This document shows, piece by piece, positions 8,136-17,844 of a stretch of DNA of 64,000 bases. A model generated the notes under the pieces. That model was given only the letters and a program-made list of their open reading frames with translations. It ran no database searches and had not been told where the DNA came from. The stretch is from Devosia ginsengisoli (GTDB taxonomy: Bacteria; Pseudomonadota; Alphaproteobacteria; Rhizobiales; Devosiaceae). Position 1 is the first letter of the stretch, and each line of letters opens with the position of its first letter. The position numbers were made by a program, and so were the translations under genes. The stretch covers positions 44,241 through 108,240 of the forward strand of contig NZ_JANQAJ010000010.1 of the NCBI RefSeq assembly GCF_024707105.1, read 5' to 3'.

Positions 8136-9669
8136 TATGCCGTATCGGCTGGAATTGACCGGTATCACCAAACGCTTCCCGGGCGTGCTCGCCAATGACA
8201 ATGTGAGTTTTGCCGTCAAGCCGGGCGAAATCCATGCCCTGCTGGGCGAGAACGGGGCGGGCAAATCCACCCTGGTCAAGATGATCTATGGCATCATGCA
8301 GCCCGATGCCGGCGAAATTCGCTGGAACGGGCAGCCCGTCGTGGTACCCAATCCCAAGGCGGCGCGCCGGCTCGGTATCGGCATGGTGTTCCAGCATTTT
8401 TCGCTGTTCGAGGCGCTGACCGTGCTCGAGAATATCGCGCTGGGCATGGATGCCAAGATTCCGGCGCGGGAGCTCGAGGCGCGTATCCGCGCAGTGATGA
8501 CGCAATATGGGCTGCTGCTCGATCCGCATCGCACCGTGGCGACCCTGTCGGTGGGTGAGCGCCAGCGTATCGAGATCGTGCGGGCGCTGTTGCTCGACCC
8601 CAAGCTGCTGATCATGGACGAGCCGACTTCGGTGCTGACGCCGCAGGAGGTGGAGCAATTGTTCGAAGTGCTGCGCAAGCTGGCGGCGCAGGGCTGTTCC
8701 ATCCTCTACATTTCGCATAAGCTGCATGAAATCAAAGCTCTATGCGACACGGCGACCATCCTGCGCGGCGGCAAGCTGGTCGATACCTGCGATCCGAAGC
8801 AGGAAACATCGCGCTCCATGGCCGAGAAGATGATCGGCGCCGGCCTCAAGGACATTACCCGCGCCGAGGGGCGCAGTTTCGGCCAGCCCAAGCTCGTCGT
8901 GTCGCATCTGTCGACGCAGAAGGCCGGGCATTTCGATGTGCCGGTGGATGATGTCAGCTTTGCCGTGCGGGCGGGCGAAATCTTCGGCATTGCCGGGGTA
9001 GCCGGCAATGGCCAGAACGACCTGCTCGATGCGCTCAGTGGCGAAATCCGCAGCCATGACAAGGATGCCATCACCATAGACGGCCATCCATTGGGCCTGC
9101 TCGACACGACGGGGCGGCGCAAGCGCGGCCTCTGCGCCGTGCCGGAAGAGCGCAACGGGCATGCCGCTGTGGGCGATTTCACGCTGAGCGACAATTCCGT
9201 GCTGACCGCCCGCGACAGGCTGGGCATGGTGGTGATGGGGCTGATCAACTCCGGCGCCGCGCGGACCTATACCGGCAAGGTGATCGCCGATTTCGCCGTC
9301 AAGGCGCTGGGGCCGGCTTCCACAGCGGGATCGCTGTCGGGCGGGAACCTGCAGAAATACATCATGGGCCGGGAAATCCTGCAAAAGCCCAGCGTGCTGG
9401 TAGTAAGCCAGCCAACCTGGGGCGTCGATGCCGGTGCGGCGGCGGCGATCCATCAGGCTCTGGTGGACCTGGCGGCCGCCGGCTCGGCTATCGTGGTCAT
9501 CAGCCAGGATCTCGACGAACTCCGGGCGCTTTGCGACACGCTGGCTGTCATCAATATGGGGCGCCTGTCACCGGCGCGGCCGACGAAAGAGGTGAGCGTG
9601 GAGGAGATCGGCTTGCTGATGGGCGGAGTGCATGGATTGACGGAGGCGCAGGATGCAATTCCGGCTTGA
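8125..9669 (+). CDS. ABC importer ATP-binding protein, nucleoside/purine type (duplicated ATPase)
   Basis: 514 aa with two ABC domains. The first has Walker A GENGAGKST (about 41-49), signature LSVGERQRIEI and Walker B LLIMDEPTSVL; the second has GVAGNGQNDLLDAL, a degenerate P-loop, and LSGGNLQKYIMGREIL. This asymmetric layout is typical of BMP-linked nucleoside importers (YufO/NupO-like) and sugar ATPases. TTG 8125 has a purine-rich AAAGGGGGTG upstream and overlaps xdhC; ATG 8137 (MPYRLELTG) is the alternative. The TGA overlaps the permease start. Gene context points to a purine substrate. Confidence 0.9.
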   Translation: MDASMPYRLELTGITKRFPGVLANDNVSFAVKPGEIHALLGENGAGKSTLVKMIYGIMQPDAGEIRWNGQPVVVPNPKAARRLGIGMVFQHFSLFEALTVLENIALGMDAKIPARELEARIRAVMTQYGLLLDPHRTVATLSVGERQRIEIVRALLLDPKLLIMDEPTSVLTPQEVEQLFEVLRKLAAQGCSILYISHKLHEIKALCDTATILRGGKLVDTCDPKQETSRSMAEKMIGAGLKDITRAEGRSFGQPKLVVSHLSTQKAGHFDVPVDDVSFAVRAGEIFGIAGVAGNGQNDLLDALSGEIRSHDKDAITIDGHPLGLLDTTGRRKRGLCAVPEERNGHAAVGDFTLSDNSVLTARDRLGMVVMGLINSGAARTYTGKVIADFAVKALGPASTAGSLSGGNLQKYIMGREILQKPSVLVVSQPTWGVDAGAAAAIHQALVDLAAAGSAIVVISQDLDELRALCDTLAVINMGRLSPARPTKEVSVEEIGLLMGGVHGLTEAQDAIPA

Positions 9670-10734
9670 GAAACGGCGCGAGCCCTCGCAATTCATGCTC
9701 TATGCCACTCCGGTCGCGGCGGTTGCCCTCACCATGATCGTGGGCGCCATCATCTTTTCGCTGATCGGATATAATGGTGTCGGCGCGGTGCGGGAAATCT
9801 TTCTCACGCCGCTGACCAATGCCTATAAATGGCAGGACCTCGGGGTGAAGGCGGCGCCGCTGATCATTATCGGCGTGGGCCTTTCCATCGCCTATCGCGC
9901 CAATGTGTGGAATATCGGCGCCGAGGGGCAATATATCATGGGGGGCTGGCCGGGACCGGCATTGCGCTCCTCACCTATGGCATGACTGGCTGGTGGGTAT
10001 TGCCGCTGATGGTGCTGGCTGGCGTGCTGGGCGGCATGGCCTATGCGGCCATTCCGGCCCTGCTCAAGACAAGGCTCAACGTCAACGAAATCCTCACCAG
10101 CCTGATGCTGACCTATGCGTCGGTGCAGTTGATCTATTACCTCATCCGCGCGCCGTGGAAGGACCCAATGGGGATGGGTTTTCCGCAGACGCGGCTGTTT
10201 TCCGAAGCGGCGCGCCTGCCCACCATCATTCCGGGCACGATCGTGCATCTGGGCGTGCCCATCGCCGTGCTGGTGGGGCTGGTCGCCTGGTTCATCATGA
10301 CCAAGTCGGTCTTCGGCTATCGCATGCGCGTGGTCGGCGCCGCACCGCATGCTGCGCGCTATGGCGGCTTTTCCGAGCACAAGACGATCTGGCTGGCCAT
10401 GCTGGTCAGCGGCGCGCTGGCGGGGCTGGCGGGCGTGCTTGAAGTGGCCGGGCCGTTCCAGCGCATGGTGCCGGGCTTTCCGACCAATTACGGATTCACC
10501 GCCATCATCGTGGCCTTTCTCGGCCGGCTCAATCCGCTCGGCGTCATCATTGCCGGCGTGGTGCTGGCCATCACCTTCGTGGGCGGGGAAGTGGCGCAGA
10601 CCACGATCGGCCTGCCTAATGCGGCGACCGGCATTTTCCAGGCGATGATGCTGTTCTTCCTGCTGGCCGGCGATATCCTCATCAAATACCGGCTGCGGCG
10701 GGTGGTGCCGCAGCCCTCGGCGGAGGCGGCGTAG
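9653..10734 (+). pseudogene. ABC importer permease, nucleoside type (NupP-like), split by a 1-nt deletion
   Basis: The frame beginning MQFRLEKRREPSQFMLYATP reads well to EGQYIMG and then becomes nonsense (WPGPALRSSPMA, stop at 9985). The next frame continues with LAGTGIALLTYGMTGWWVLP to 10734. The break is at a run of six G at 9940-9945; one more G restores a 360-aa membrane protein with NVWNIGAEGQ, RLNVNEILTSLMLTYASV and RFGGFSEHKT-like loops typical of BMP-linked permeases. The coding span is one base short of a multiple of three. The surrounding operon is intact, so a homopolymer error is more likely than true loss. It overlaps the ATPase gene by 17 bp. Confidence 0.88.
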
Positions 10735-11658
10735 ATGGAGCTGACGCTTGCCATAATCATCACCGTGGTGGGGGCTTCGACTCCCATCCTCATCGCTGCC
10801 CTGGGGGAGCTGGTGGTGGAGCGCTCCGGGGTGCTGAATCTGGGCGTCGAGGGCATGATGCTGATCGGCGCCATTGCCGGCTTCGTGGTGCAGTTCCACA
10901 CCGGCAATCCCTATCTGGCCTTGCTCTCGGGCGCGGCTGCCGGCATGGCCGCCTCGCTGATCTTCGGTTTCCTGACCCTGTCGCTGTCGGCCAACCAGAC
11001 GGCGACCGGCCTGGCGCTGACCATTTTCGGCACCGGCTTTTCGGCTTTGGCCGGCTCGTCCTATTCGGCCCGGCCGGTGACGCTGATGCAGCCTTTGCTG
11101 CCGGCCGAGATTGCGACCCATCCGATCGGCAAGGTGCTGTTCGGCTATTCCTTCCCGATCTACTTCGCTTTCGTCATGGTGGTGGTGATCTGGTATTTCC
11201 TGCACAAGACCCGCGCCGGGCTGATCCTGCGGGCCGTGGGCGAAAATGACCAGTCGGCCCATTCCATCGGCTATTCGGTGCTGGGGGTGCGTTATCTCGC
11301 CGTGATGTTCGGCGGCGCCATGGCCGGCATTGCCGGGGCCTGTTTTCCGCTGCTGCTGACCCCGCAATGGGCCGAGCGCATGACGGCCGGGCGGGGCTGG
11401 ATCGCGGTGGCGCTGGTGGTCTTTGCCAGTTGGAAGCCGTTCCGCCTGCTGGCCGGGGCCTATCTCTTCGGCCTGGTCATGACCATGGAGCTCTATGCCA
11501 AGGCCGGCGGCGGCGTGCTGAGCGTCATTCCCTCCGAGCTATGGGCCGCTTTGCCCTATATCGCAACCGTCGTCGTGCTGGTGCTGATCTCGCTCCGCCG
11601 CGACGCGTCCACCAATGCTCCGGCCTGCCTCGGCAAGCCGTTCTTGCCTGCCAATTGA
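10735..11658 (+). CDS. ABC importer permease, nucleoside type (NupQ-like)
   Basis: 307 aa, largely hydrophobic with about eight to ten membrane segments. GELVVERSGVLNLGVEGMMLIGA (about 24-46) is the hallmark of the second permease of BMP-dependent nucleoside importers. Later loops include LGVRYLAVMFGGAMAGIAGA and a TAGRGWIAVALVVFASW segment. The ATG touches the stop of the first permease, giving direct operon continuity. It pairs with the frameshifted permease to form the inner-membrane channel. Confidence 0.92.
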   Translation: MELTLAIIITVVGASTPILIAALGELVVERSGVLNLGVEGMMLIGAIAGFVVQFHTGNPYLALLSGAAAGMAASLIFGFLTLSLSANQTATGLALTIFGTGFSALAGSSYSARPVTLMQPLLPAEIATHPIGKVLFGYSFPIYFAFVMVVVIWYFLHKTRAGLILRAVGENDQSAHSIGYSVLGVRYLAVMFGGAMAGIAGACFPLLLTPQWAERMTAGRGWIAVALVVFASWKPFRLLAGAYLFGLVMTMELYAKAGGGVLSVIPSELWAALPYIATVVVLVLISLRRDASTNAPACLGKPFLPAN

Positions 11659-11712
11659 GACGGCGCAGCAAATGATCGTCTCAAGCCAACGACCGTCAAT
11701 CAGGAGAAACAG

Positions 11713-12798
11713 ATGACACTTTCGCGTCGTACATTCGTAAAAGTCGGCGGTGCCGCCATGGCCCTGCCGCTGCTGGGCTCACGCGCCTTCGCCCAGCTCG
11801 AAAAGGTCAAGATCGGCTTTATCTATGTCGGCTCGATCAACGACAACGGCTATAACTATGCCCACAATCAGGGCCGGCTCTATGTCGAGGAGCATCTCGG
11901 CGACAAGGTCGAGACCATCTATGTCGAGAACGTGCCCGAGGGTCCGGACTGCGAGCGCGTGCTGCGCGAACTGGCCCAGCAGGGCTGCAACCTTATCTTC
12001 GCCACCAGCTTCGGCTTCGGCGACTCGGTGGTCAAGGTTGCCCCGCAATTCCCCGATATCGCCTTCGAGCATGCCACCGGCTATATGAGCGGACCGAATG
12101 TGGGCCTCTACAATGCCCGCTTCTATGAAGGCCGCGCCGTATGCGGCACCATTGCCGGCCATATGTCCGAGACCGGCAAATACGGCTATATCGGCTCCTT
12201 CCCGATCCCCGAAGTGGTGATGGGCATCAATGCCTTCGTGCTCGCCGCCCGCAAGGTCAATCCCGATGCCACCATCAAGCCGGTCTATATCTCGACCTGG
12301 AACGATCCGGCCAAGGAGGCTGACGCGGCCCGCGCCATGATCGACCAGGGCATCGACATCATTGCCCAGCACACGGACGGCCCGGCCGCCCTGCAGGTGG
12401 CTGCCGAGCGCGGCATCGTGGGCGGCTTCGGCCAGGGCGCCGATATGAGCGCCTTTGCCCCCGACACCCAGCTCACCGCCATCATCGACCATTGGGGCCC
12501 GCATTACCTGGCCTCGGCCGAGGCCGTTTTGGCCGGCACCTGGGCGCCTGGCGACACCTGGGAAGGCCTCAAGGAAGACGTGGTGCAGATGGGACCCTAT
12601 GGCGCCAAGGTGCCGGAAGACGTGGTCGCCGCCGCCGAGGCGGTGCGCACCGGCCAGATCGATGGCTCGTTCCACATCTTCACCGGCCCGATCAACGACA
12701 ATACCGGCGCCGAGCGAGTCGCAGCCGGCGTCACCATGACCGATGCCGAACTGCTCAGCATGGACTGGTATGTCGAAGGCGTCGAACAGCCGGCTTAA
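11713..12798 (+). CDS. BMP-family substrate-binding protein of the nucleoside/purine importer
   Basis: 361 aa. A twin-arginine type signal, SRRTFVK at residues 4-10 followed by a hydrophobic stretch and AFAQ, sends it to the periplasm. The mature protein begins KVKIGFIYVGSINDNGYNYAHNQG, the usual opening of Bmp/Med-family lipoprotein-like receptors. AGGAGAA lies just before ATG 11713. It follows the two permease genes by 54 bp and ends at a clear terminator, so it is the last gene of the transporter unit. Location between xdh and puuD/guaD suggests it binds purine bases, nucleosides or urate-related compounds. Confidence 0.9.
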   Translation: MTLSRRTFVKVGGAAMALPLLGSRAFAQLEKVKIGFIYVGSINDNGYNYAHNQGRLYVEEHLGDKVETIYVENVPEGPDCERVLRELAQQGCNLIFATSFGFGDSVVKVAPQFPDIAFEHATGYMSGPNVGLYNARFYEGRAVCGTIAGHMSETGKYGYIGSFPIPEVVMGINAFVLAARKVNPDATIKPVYISTWNDPAKEADAARAMIDQGIDIIAQHTDGPAALQVAAERGIVGGFGQGADMSAFAPDTQLTAIIDHWGPHYLASAEAVLAGTWAPGDTWEGLKEDVVQMGPYGAKVPEDVVAAAEAVRTGQIDGSFHIFTGPINDNTGAERVAAGVTMTDAELLSMDWYVEGVEQPA

Positions 12799-12820
12799 GA
12801 CCGGCGAATAATATGTTGAA

Positions 12821-12846
12821 GGGGCGGGTCTCGGCCCGCCTCTTTT
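12821..12846 (+). terminator. Rho-independent terminator after the importer
   Basis: GGCGGG (12823-12828), loop TCTCGG and CCCGCC (12835-12840) form a 6-bp GC stem followed by TCTTTTC. It lies 22 bp past the binding-protein stop. Confidence 0.8.
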
Positions 12847-12856
12847 CATGACCAGC

Positions 12857-12949
12857 AGTAGACCTCATCCTGAGCCTGTCGAAGGACGAGGTCGTGGCAT
12901 GGTCGGCGGCACGACTTCGTGGTTCGACAGGCTCACCATGAGGTCTACT
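12857..12949. repeat. Palindromic repeat, family A, copy 1
   Basis: Terminal arms AGTAGACCTCAT (12857-12868) and ATGAGGTCTACT (12938-12949) are perfect inverted repeats. Each half continues with GAGCCTGTCGAA and a short internal palindrome. It fills the gap between the importer terminator and puuD. Other copies: 38929-39015, 51687-51776 and a half copy at 54924-54957. Confidence 0.88.
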
Positions 12950-12962
12950 GAGGGGATGAACG

Positions 12963-14189
12963 ATGCCCGATTATGCGATTGCTTATGAATGGCTGATGTT
13001 TGCCGTGCGCTGGCTGCATGTCATCACGGCCATCGCCTGGATCGGCTCGTCCTTCTATTTCATCGCGCTCGACCTGGGCCTGCGCAAGACGCCGAGCCTG
13101 CCGCCATTGGCGCATGGCGAGGAGTGGCAGGTGCATGGCGGGGGCTTCTACCACATCCAGAAATACCTGGTGGCGCCGGAATTTTTGCCCGAGCACCTGA
13201 CCTGGTTCAAATGGGAAAGCTACTGGACCTGGCTATCAGGCGTCATGCTGATGGCGCTGATCTATTATGTCGGCGCCGATATCTACCTCATCGACCGCAA
13301 CGTGCTCGACGTGCCCGCCTGGCAGGCGATCCTGTTGTCGCTGGGCTCCATCGTGCTGGGCTGGGTGCTCTATGACAGTCTGTGCAAGTCACCCATCGGC
13401 GAGTCCACAACGGGCCTGATGCTGGTGCTGTTCGCCATCCTGGTGGCGATGAGCTGGGGCTATACGCAGTTGTTCACCGGCCGCGCGGCCATGCTGCATA
13501 TGGGCGCGTTCACGGCGACGATCATGGCAGCCAATGTGGCCATGATCATCATACCCAACCAGAAGGTGGTGGTGGGTGACCTCAAGGCGGGCAAGGTGCC
13601 CGATGCCAAATATGGCAAGATCGCCAAGCAGCGGAGCCTGCATAACAACTACCTGACTCTGCCGGTCATCTTCTTCATGCTGTCGAGCCACTATCCGCTG
13701 GCCTTCGCCACGCAGTGGAACTGGATCATCGCCTCGCTGATCTTCCTCGTTGGCGTCGTCATCCGGCACTATTTCAACACGCGCCATGCGCGGAAGGGCA
13801 ATCCGCACTGGACCTGGGCGGTGGCCGTGATCCTGTTCATAACAATCGCCTGGCTGTCTACCGGGCCGAAGATTGCCGGTTCCGCGGGAGAGGAGGTGGC
13901 GTCTCGTGCGGCCGAACCCTTTCTCAGCGCAGAGCATTTCGCTGCCGCAAGCCTGACGGTGCAGACGCGCTGCGCCATGTGCCACACGGCAGAGCCAGTC
14001 TGGCCCGGCGTGTTCGAGGCGCCCAAAAATGTGATCCTCGACAATGACATTGCCATCGCCAACCACGCCCGGGACATCGCCATGCAGGCCGGCTATGCCC
14101 ATGCCATGCCGCCGGGCAATGCCACGGAAATGACCGATGAAGAGCGGGCGCTGCTCGTTGCCTGGTTCCGCGAGGGCTCGGGGCAATGA
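12963..14189 (+). CDS. puuD: Membrane-bound urate oxidase (urate hydroxylase) PuuD with cytochrome c domain
   Basis: 408 aa. It oxidises urate to 5-hydroxyisourate. The first ~300 residues hold about eight membrane helices, starting MFAVRWLHVITAIAWIGSSF. The C-terminal domain carries one c-type heme site, CAMCH at 337-341. Electrons therefore go to the respiratory chain and no hydrogen peroxide is made, unlike soluble uricase. ATG 12963 is chosen over an out-of-frame ATG at 12956; GAGGGG lies at 12950-12955. Its stop overlaps guaD by 4 bp. Its product is the substrate of UraH at 2939. Confidence 0.94.
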   Translation: MPDYAIAYEWLMFAVRWLHVITAIAWIGSSFYFIALDLGLRKTPSLPPLAHGEEWQVHGGGFYHIQKYLVAPEFLPEHLTWFKWESYWTWLSGVMLMALIYYVGADIYLIDRNVLDVPAWQAILLSLGSIVLGWVLYDSLCKSPIGESTTGLMLVLFAILVAMSWGYTQLFTGRAAMLHMGAFTATIMAANVAMIIIPNQKVVVGDLKAGKVPDAKYGKIAKQRSLHNNYLTLPVIFFMLSSHYPLAFATQWNWIIASLIFLVGVVIRHYFNTRHARKGNPHWTWAVAVILFITIAWLSTGPKIAGSAGEEVASRAAEPFLSAEHFAAASLTVQTRCAMCHTAEPVWPGVFEAPKNVILDNDIAIANHARDIAMQAGYAHAMPPGNATEMTDEERALLVAWFREGSGQ

Positions 14190-15481
14190 GAAGAACGATT
14201 CTGCGCGGGCGTGTGCTGACTTTCGTCAGTGAGCCGCATTCCATCGATGACGCGGCGAGCTATCGTTATATCGAGGACGGCGCGGTCACCATCGAAGGCG
14301 GCAAGATCGTCGCGGTGGGCGATTTCACGCCCGATGACTCGGCTGACGTGATCGACCACCGCCCCCATCTCATCCTGCCCGGCTTCATCGATACGCATCT
14401 GCATTATGTGCAGAGCCAGATGATCGCCTCCTATGCCGGCTCGCTGCTCGAATGGCTCAATACCTACACTTTCGTGGAAGAGCAGAAATTCAGCCAGCAG
14501 GGCCATGCCGGCGCGGTCTCGGCGGCCTTCTATGATGAGCTGATCCGCAATGGCACGACCACGGCTGTGGCCTATTGCTCCAGCCATCCGCGCTCGGTGG
14601 ATGCCTATTTCGCCGAGGCCGAGAAGCGCAACATGCTCATGGTCGGTGGCAAGGTGATGATGGATCGCAACGCCCCCGAGGCCCTGTGTGACACGGCCCA
14701 GTCCGGCTATGACGACAGCAAGATGCTGATCGAGCGCTGGCACGGCAAGGGCAGGGCGCTCTATGCCATCTCGCCGCGCTTTGCCATCACCTCGACCCCG
14801 GAACAGCTCGAGGCCTCCCGCGCGCTGGTGGCCGAGCATCCCGATTGCTACGTGCAGACCCATCTCAGCGAGAACGACGCCGAGATCACCTATTCCATGG
14901 AGCTCTATCCTGATGCCCCCGATTATACCGGCATCTATGAGGATTATGGCCTGCTGGGTCCGAAAACCCTGCTCGGCCACTGCATTCATCTCAACCACCG
15001 CGAGACCATGGTGCTGGCCGAAACCGGTTCGGTGGCGGTGTTCTGCCCCACCTCCAATCTCTTCCTCGGCTCGGGCCTGTTCGACCGCGAGCGGCTGAGC
15101 AAGCACGGGGTGCGGATCGGCGTGGCCACCGACATTGGCGGCGGCACCAGCTATGGCATGCTCGAAACCATGGCCGAGGGCTACAAGGTGCTGCAATTGC
15201 GCGGCCAACGGCTCAATCCCCTCGCGTCGTTCTACATGATGACGCTGGGCAATGCCCGCGCGCTCTCGCTGGAAGGAACCATCGGCGCCATCGCACCAGG
15301 CAACGCGGCGGACCTCGTCGTGCTCGACGCCGCAGCCACGCCCGCCATGGCCTTGCGCATGGCCACGGTCGAGACGCTGGCCGAAGAACTGTTCCTGCTG
15401 CAGACCCTGGGCGACGACCGCGCCATAGCAGAAGTCTATGTCGCCGGGGCCAAAGCAAAGTCGACTTTAGGCGGCTTGTGA
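14186..15481 (+). CDS. guaD: Guanine deaminase
   Basis: 431 aa amidohydrolase that converts guanine to xanthine plus ammonia, feeding XdhAB. Metal-site motifs: [11 protein letters not shown] (about 66-76, HxH), THLSEN (about 229-234), HCIHLN (about 265-270), FCPTSNLFLGSG (about 289-300) and ATDIGGG (about 313-319). The PTSNLFLGSGLF element separates guanine deaminases from other amidohydrolases. The ATG overlaps the puuD stop, so the two are translationally coupled. Confidence 0.94.
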   Translation: MRRTILRGRVLTFVSEPHSIDDAASYRYIEDGAVTIEGGKIVAVGDFTPDDSADVIDHRPHLILPGFIDTHLHYVQSQMIASYAGSLLEWLNTYTFVEEQKFSQQGHAGAVSAAFYDELIRNGTTTAVAYCSSHPRSVDAYFAEAEKRNMLMVGGKVMMDRNAPEALCDTAQSGYDDSKMLIERWHGKGRALYAISPRFAITSTPEQLEASRALVAEHPDCYVQTHLSENDAEITYSMELYPDAPDYTGIYEDYGLLGPKTLLGHCIHLNHRETMVLAETGSVAVFCPTSNLFLGSGLFDRERLSKHGVRIGVATDIGGGTSYGMLETMAEGYKVLQLRGQRLNPLASFYMMTLGNARALSLEGTIGAIAPGNAADLVVLDAAATPAMALRMATVETLAEELFLLQTLGDDRAIAEVYVAGAKAKSTLGGL

Positions 15482-15544
15482 CAGCGGTAGGCTTGGCCTA
15501 GTTTGCCCGCGCGGCGCCGCGACGACATGAAAGAAAGCACAGAC

Positions 15545-17704
15545 ATGACGAGCTACCAGACGAAATCCGGCCTTTCGGTTCATCCCCTGCTGGTCGATTT
15601 CGTCGAGAAGGAAGCGCTGCCGGGGTTGGCCGTGACGGCCGAGCAGTTCTGGAGCGGCTTTGCCGCTTTGGTGGCCGAACACGCGCCGACCAATGCACGC
15701 CTGCTGGCCAGGCGCGACGATTTGCAGGCGCAGATCGATGAGTGGCACCACAAATACGGCCCCGTCGCCAGCAATCCGCAGGGCTACGAATTCTTCCTGC
15801 GCGATATCGGCTATCTGGTGCCCGAGCCGGATGATTTCACCATCGAAACTGATGGCCTCGACCCCGAAATCACCACGCTATGCGGGCCGCAGCTCGTCGT
15901 GCCGGTGTCGAATGCCCGCTATGCCCTCAATGCCGCCAATGCCCGCTGGGGCAGCCTCTATGATGCCCTCTATGGCACCGACATCATCGGCCGCGACGGC
16001 GCGCTGGCGCCGGGCAAGGGCTATAATGCGGCGCGCGGCGCGGCCGTGGTCGACAAGGCCGCGAGCTTCCTCGACGAGACTTTCCCGCTGGCATCGGGCA
16101 GCCACCGCGATGTCACCGGCTATCATGTGGTCAAGGACGGCGATGTCCGTCACCTCGAAGTGGACACGACCAATGGCCGCACCGGCCTCAAGGACCCCGC
16201 AGCCTTTGTTGGCTATGGCGGCACCGAGGCCAGCGGCGAGCTGGTGCTGCGCCATCACGGCATCCATGTCATCCTGGTCATCGAGCCGGGCAGCGTCATC
16301 GGCGGTACGCATAAAGCGGGGCTCAGCGATATCATCGTCGAAGCGGCGCTGACGACGATCCAGGATTGCGAGGATTCGGTCGCGGCGGTCGATGCCGAGG
16401 ACAAGGTCGGCGTCTATCGCAACTGGCTGGGCCTGATGAATGGCACGCTACAGGACACGTTCGACAAGGGCGGCCGCAGCATTACCCGCAAGCTCAAGGC
16501 GGACCGGACCTACAAGGACATCAACGGCGCGCCGCTGGTGCTCAAGGGCCGCTCGCTGCTGCTGGTGCGCAATGTCGGCCATCTGATGACCACCGATGCC
16601 GTGCTGCTCGACGGCAAGCCCATCGGGGAGGGGCTGATGGATGCCGCCGTGACCGTGCTCTGCGCCATGCAGGACAAGGTCAACAGCACGACCGGCGCCA
16701 TCTATATCGTCAAGCCCAAGATGCACGGACCCGAGGAAGTGGCCTTTGCCTGCGCCATTTTCGCCTCGGTCGAGCAGATGCTGGGCCTCGAACCCAACAC
16801 GATCAAGATCGGCATCATGGACGAGGAGCGCCGCACCTCGGCCAATCTCAAGGCCGCCATCTATGAGGCCCGGAGCCGCGTCTTCTTCATCAATACCGGT
16901 TTCCTCGACCGGACGGGCGACGAAATCCATACCTCGATGGAAGCCGGCCCGGTTTTGCGCAAGGACGAGATCAAGTCCGAGAAATGGATCGCTTCCTATG
17001 AGGATCGCAATGTGCTGATCGGGCTGGCCTGCGGCCTGTCCGGCAAGGCGCAGATCGGCAAGGGCATGTGGGCGCGGCCCGACGACATGGCGGCGATGAT
17101 GGCGAGCAAGGCTGCCCATCCCCAGGCCGGCGCCAATACCGCCTGGGTGCCGTCGCCGACCGCAGCGACCTTGCATGCGCTGCACTATCATCAGGTCGAT
17201 GTGTTCGAGGCGCAGAAGCGCCGCCACAATCAGGCCGTGCCGCCCCTGGTCGACCTGTTCTCCATGCCGGTGCAGGTGTCATCAGCGCTCAGCCGCGAGG
17301 AGATCACCCGCGAGCTGGAAAACAATGCGCAGGGCATTCTGGGCTATGTGGTGCGCTGGGTGCAGCAGGGCGTGGGCTGTTCCAAAGTGCCCGACATCAA
17401 CAATGTTGGCCTGATGGAAGACCGTGCCACCTGCCGCATTTCCTCGCAGGCCGTGGCCAACTGGCTGCGCCACGGGCTGGTCAGCCGCGATGAGGTGACC
17501 TCCACCTTCGAGCGCATGGCATCGGTGGTGGACGAACAGAATGCGGATGATCCGCTCTACCGGCCCATGGCCGAAAATTTCCAGTCGGTGGCCTTCCGGG
17601 CGGCGCTGGACCTGGCCCTCTATGGAGCCGACCAGCCGAGCGGCTATACCGAACCCCTGCTGCATGCCGCGCGGCGCAAGGTGAAGGCGCGGGACGGGAA
17701 GTAG
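15545..17704 (+). CDS. glcB: Malate synthase G
   Basis: 719 aa, the usual length of the large single-subunit isoform. It condenses glyoxylate with acetyl-CoA to malate. The N-terminus ([22 protein letters not shown]), the GTHKAGLSD and [14 protein letters not shown] segments, [10 protein letters not shown] and [15 protein letters not shown] are characteristic. ATG 15545 gives the standard start; ATG 15527 and GTG 15503 are upstream alternatives. It lies 63 bp past guaD in the same direction. Ureide breakdown yields glyoxylate, so this position makes metabolic sense even though no ureidoglycolate enzyme is in view. Confidence 0.95.
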   Translation: MTSYQTKSGLSVHPLLVDFVEKEALPGLAVTAEQFWSGFAALVAEHAPTNARLLARRDDLQAQIDEWHHKYGPVASNPQGYEFFLRDIGYLVPEPDDFTIETDGLDPEITTLCGPQLVVPVSNARYALNAANARWGSLYDALYGTDIIGRDGALAPGKGYNAARGAAVVDKAASFLDETFPLASGSHRDVTGYHVVKDGDVRHLEVDTTNGRTGLKDPAAFVGYGGTEASGELVLRHHGIHVILVIEPGSVIGGTHKAGLSDIIVEAALTTIQDCEDSVAAVDAEDKVGVYRNWLGLMNGTLQDTFDKGGRSITRKLKADRTYKDINGAPLVLKGRSLLLVRNVGHLMTTDAVLLDGKPIGEGLMDAAVTVLCAMQDKVNSTTGAIYIVKPKMHGPEEVAFACAIFASVEQMLGLEPNTIKIGIMDEERRTSANLKAAIYEARSRVFFINTGFLDRTGDEIHTSMEAGPVLRKDEIKSEKWIASYEDRNVLIGLACGLSGKAQIGKGMWARPDDMAAMMASKAAHPQAGANTAWVPSPTAATLHALHYHQVDVFEAQKRRHNQAVPPLVDLFSMPVQVSSALSREEITRELENNAQGILGYVVRWVQQGVGCSKVPDINNVGLMEDRATCRISSQAVANWLRHGLVSRDEVTSTFERMASVVDEQNADDPLYRPMAENFQSVAFRAALDLALYGADQPSGYTEPLLHAARRKVKARDGK

Positions 17705-17718
17705 GTTTTTGTGGGATG

Positions 17719-17830
17719 CCCCCTCCTTACCTCCCCCTGATAGGGGAGGAACAGATCGGGGCTTTGGCAGCATCGCGCCACACTCACCAGCCGGATTCCT
17801 CCCCCTATCAGGGGGAGGTTAGGAGGGGGT
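17719..17830. repeat. Palindromic repeat, family B, copy 1
   Basis: CCCCCTCCTTACCTCCCCCT at the left and AGGGGGAGGTTAGGAGGGGG at the right are inverted repeats, each containing an inner palindrome around TGATAGGGG or CCTATCAGG. The central segment (about 17750-17790, including GGGGCTTTGGCAGCATCG) is almost identical to that of the copy at 50040-50163. It sits in the convergent gap between glcB and the CocE gene. Confidence 0.87.
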
Positions 17831-17844
17831 ACTCCGATGCCGGG

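Noticed and set aside
9653..10734. Programmed ribosomal frameshift in the permease gene
   Set aside because: A G-run alone with no conserved slippery heptamer plus stimulatory structure, and seven similar breaks in unrelated genes, make a sequence error the simpler explanation.
17719..17830. Family A-D palindromes as a CRISPR array
   Set aside because: The repeats are dispersed across the window, differ in spacing and have inverted arms; there is no regular repeat-spacer array and no cas gene.
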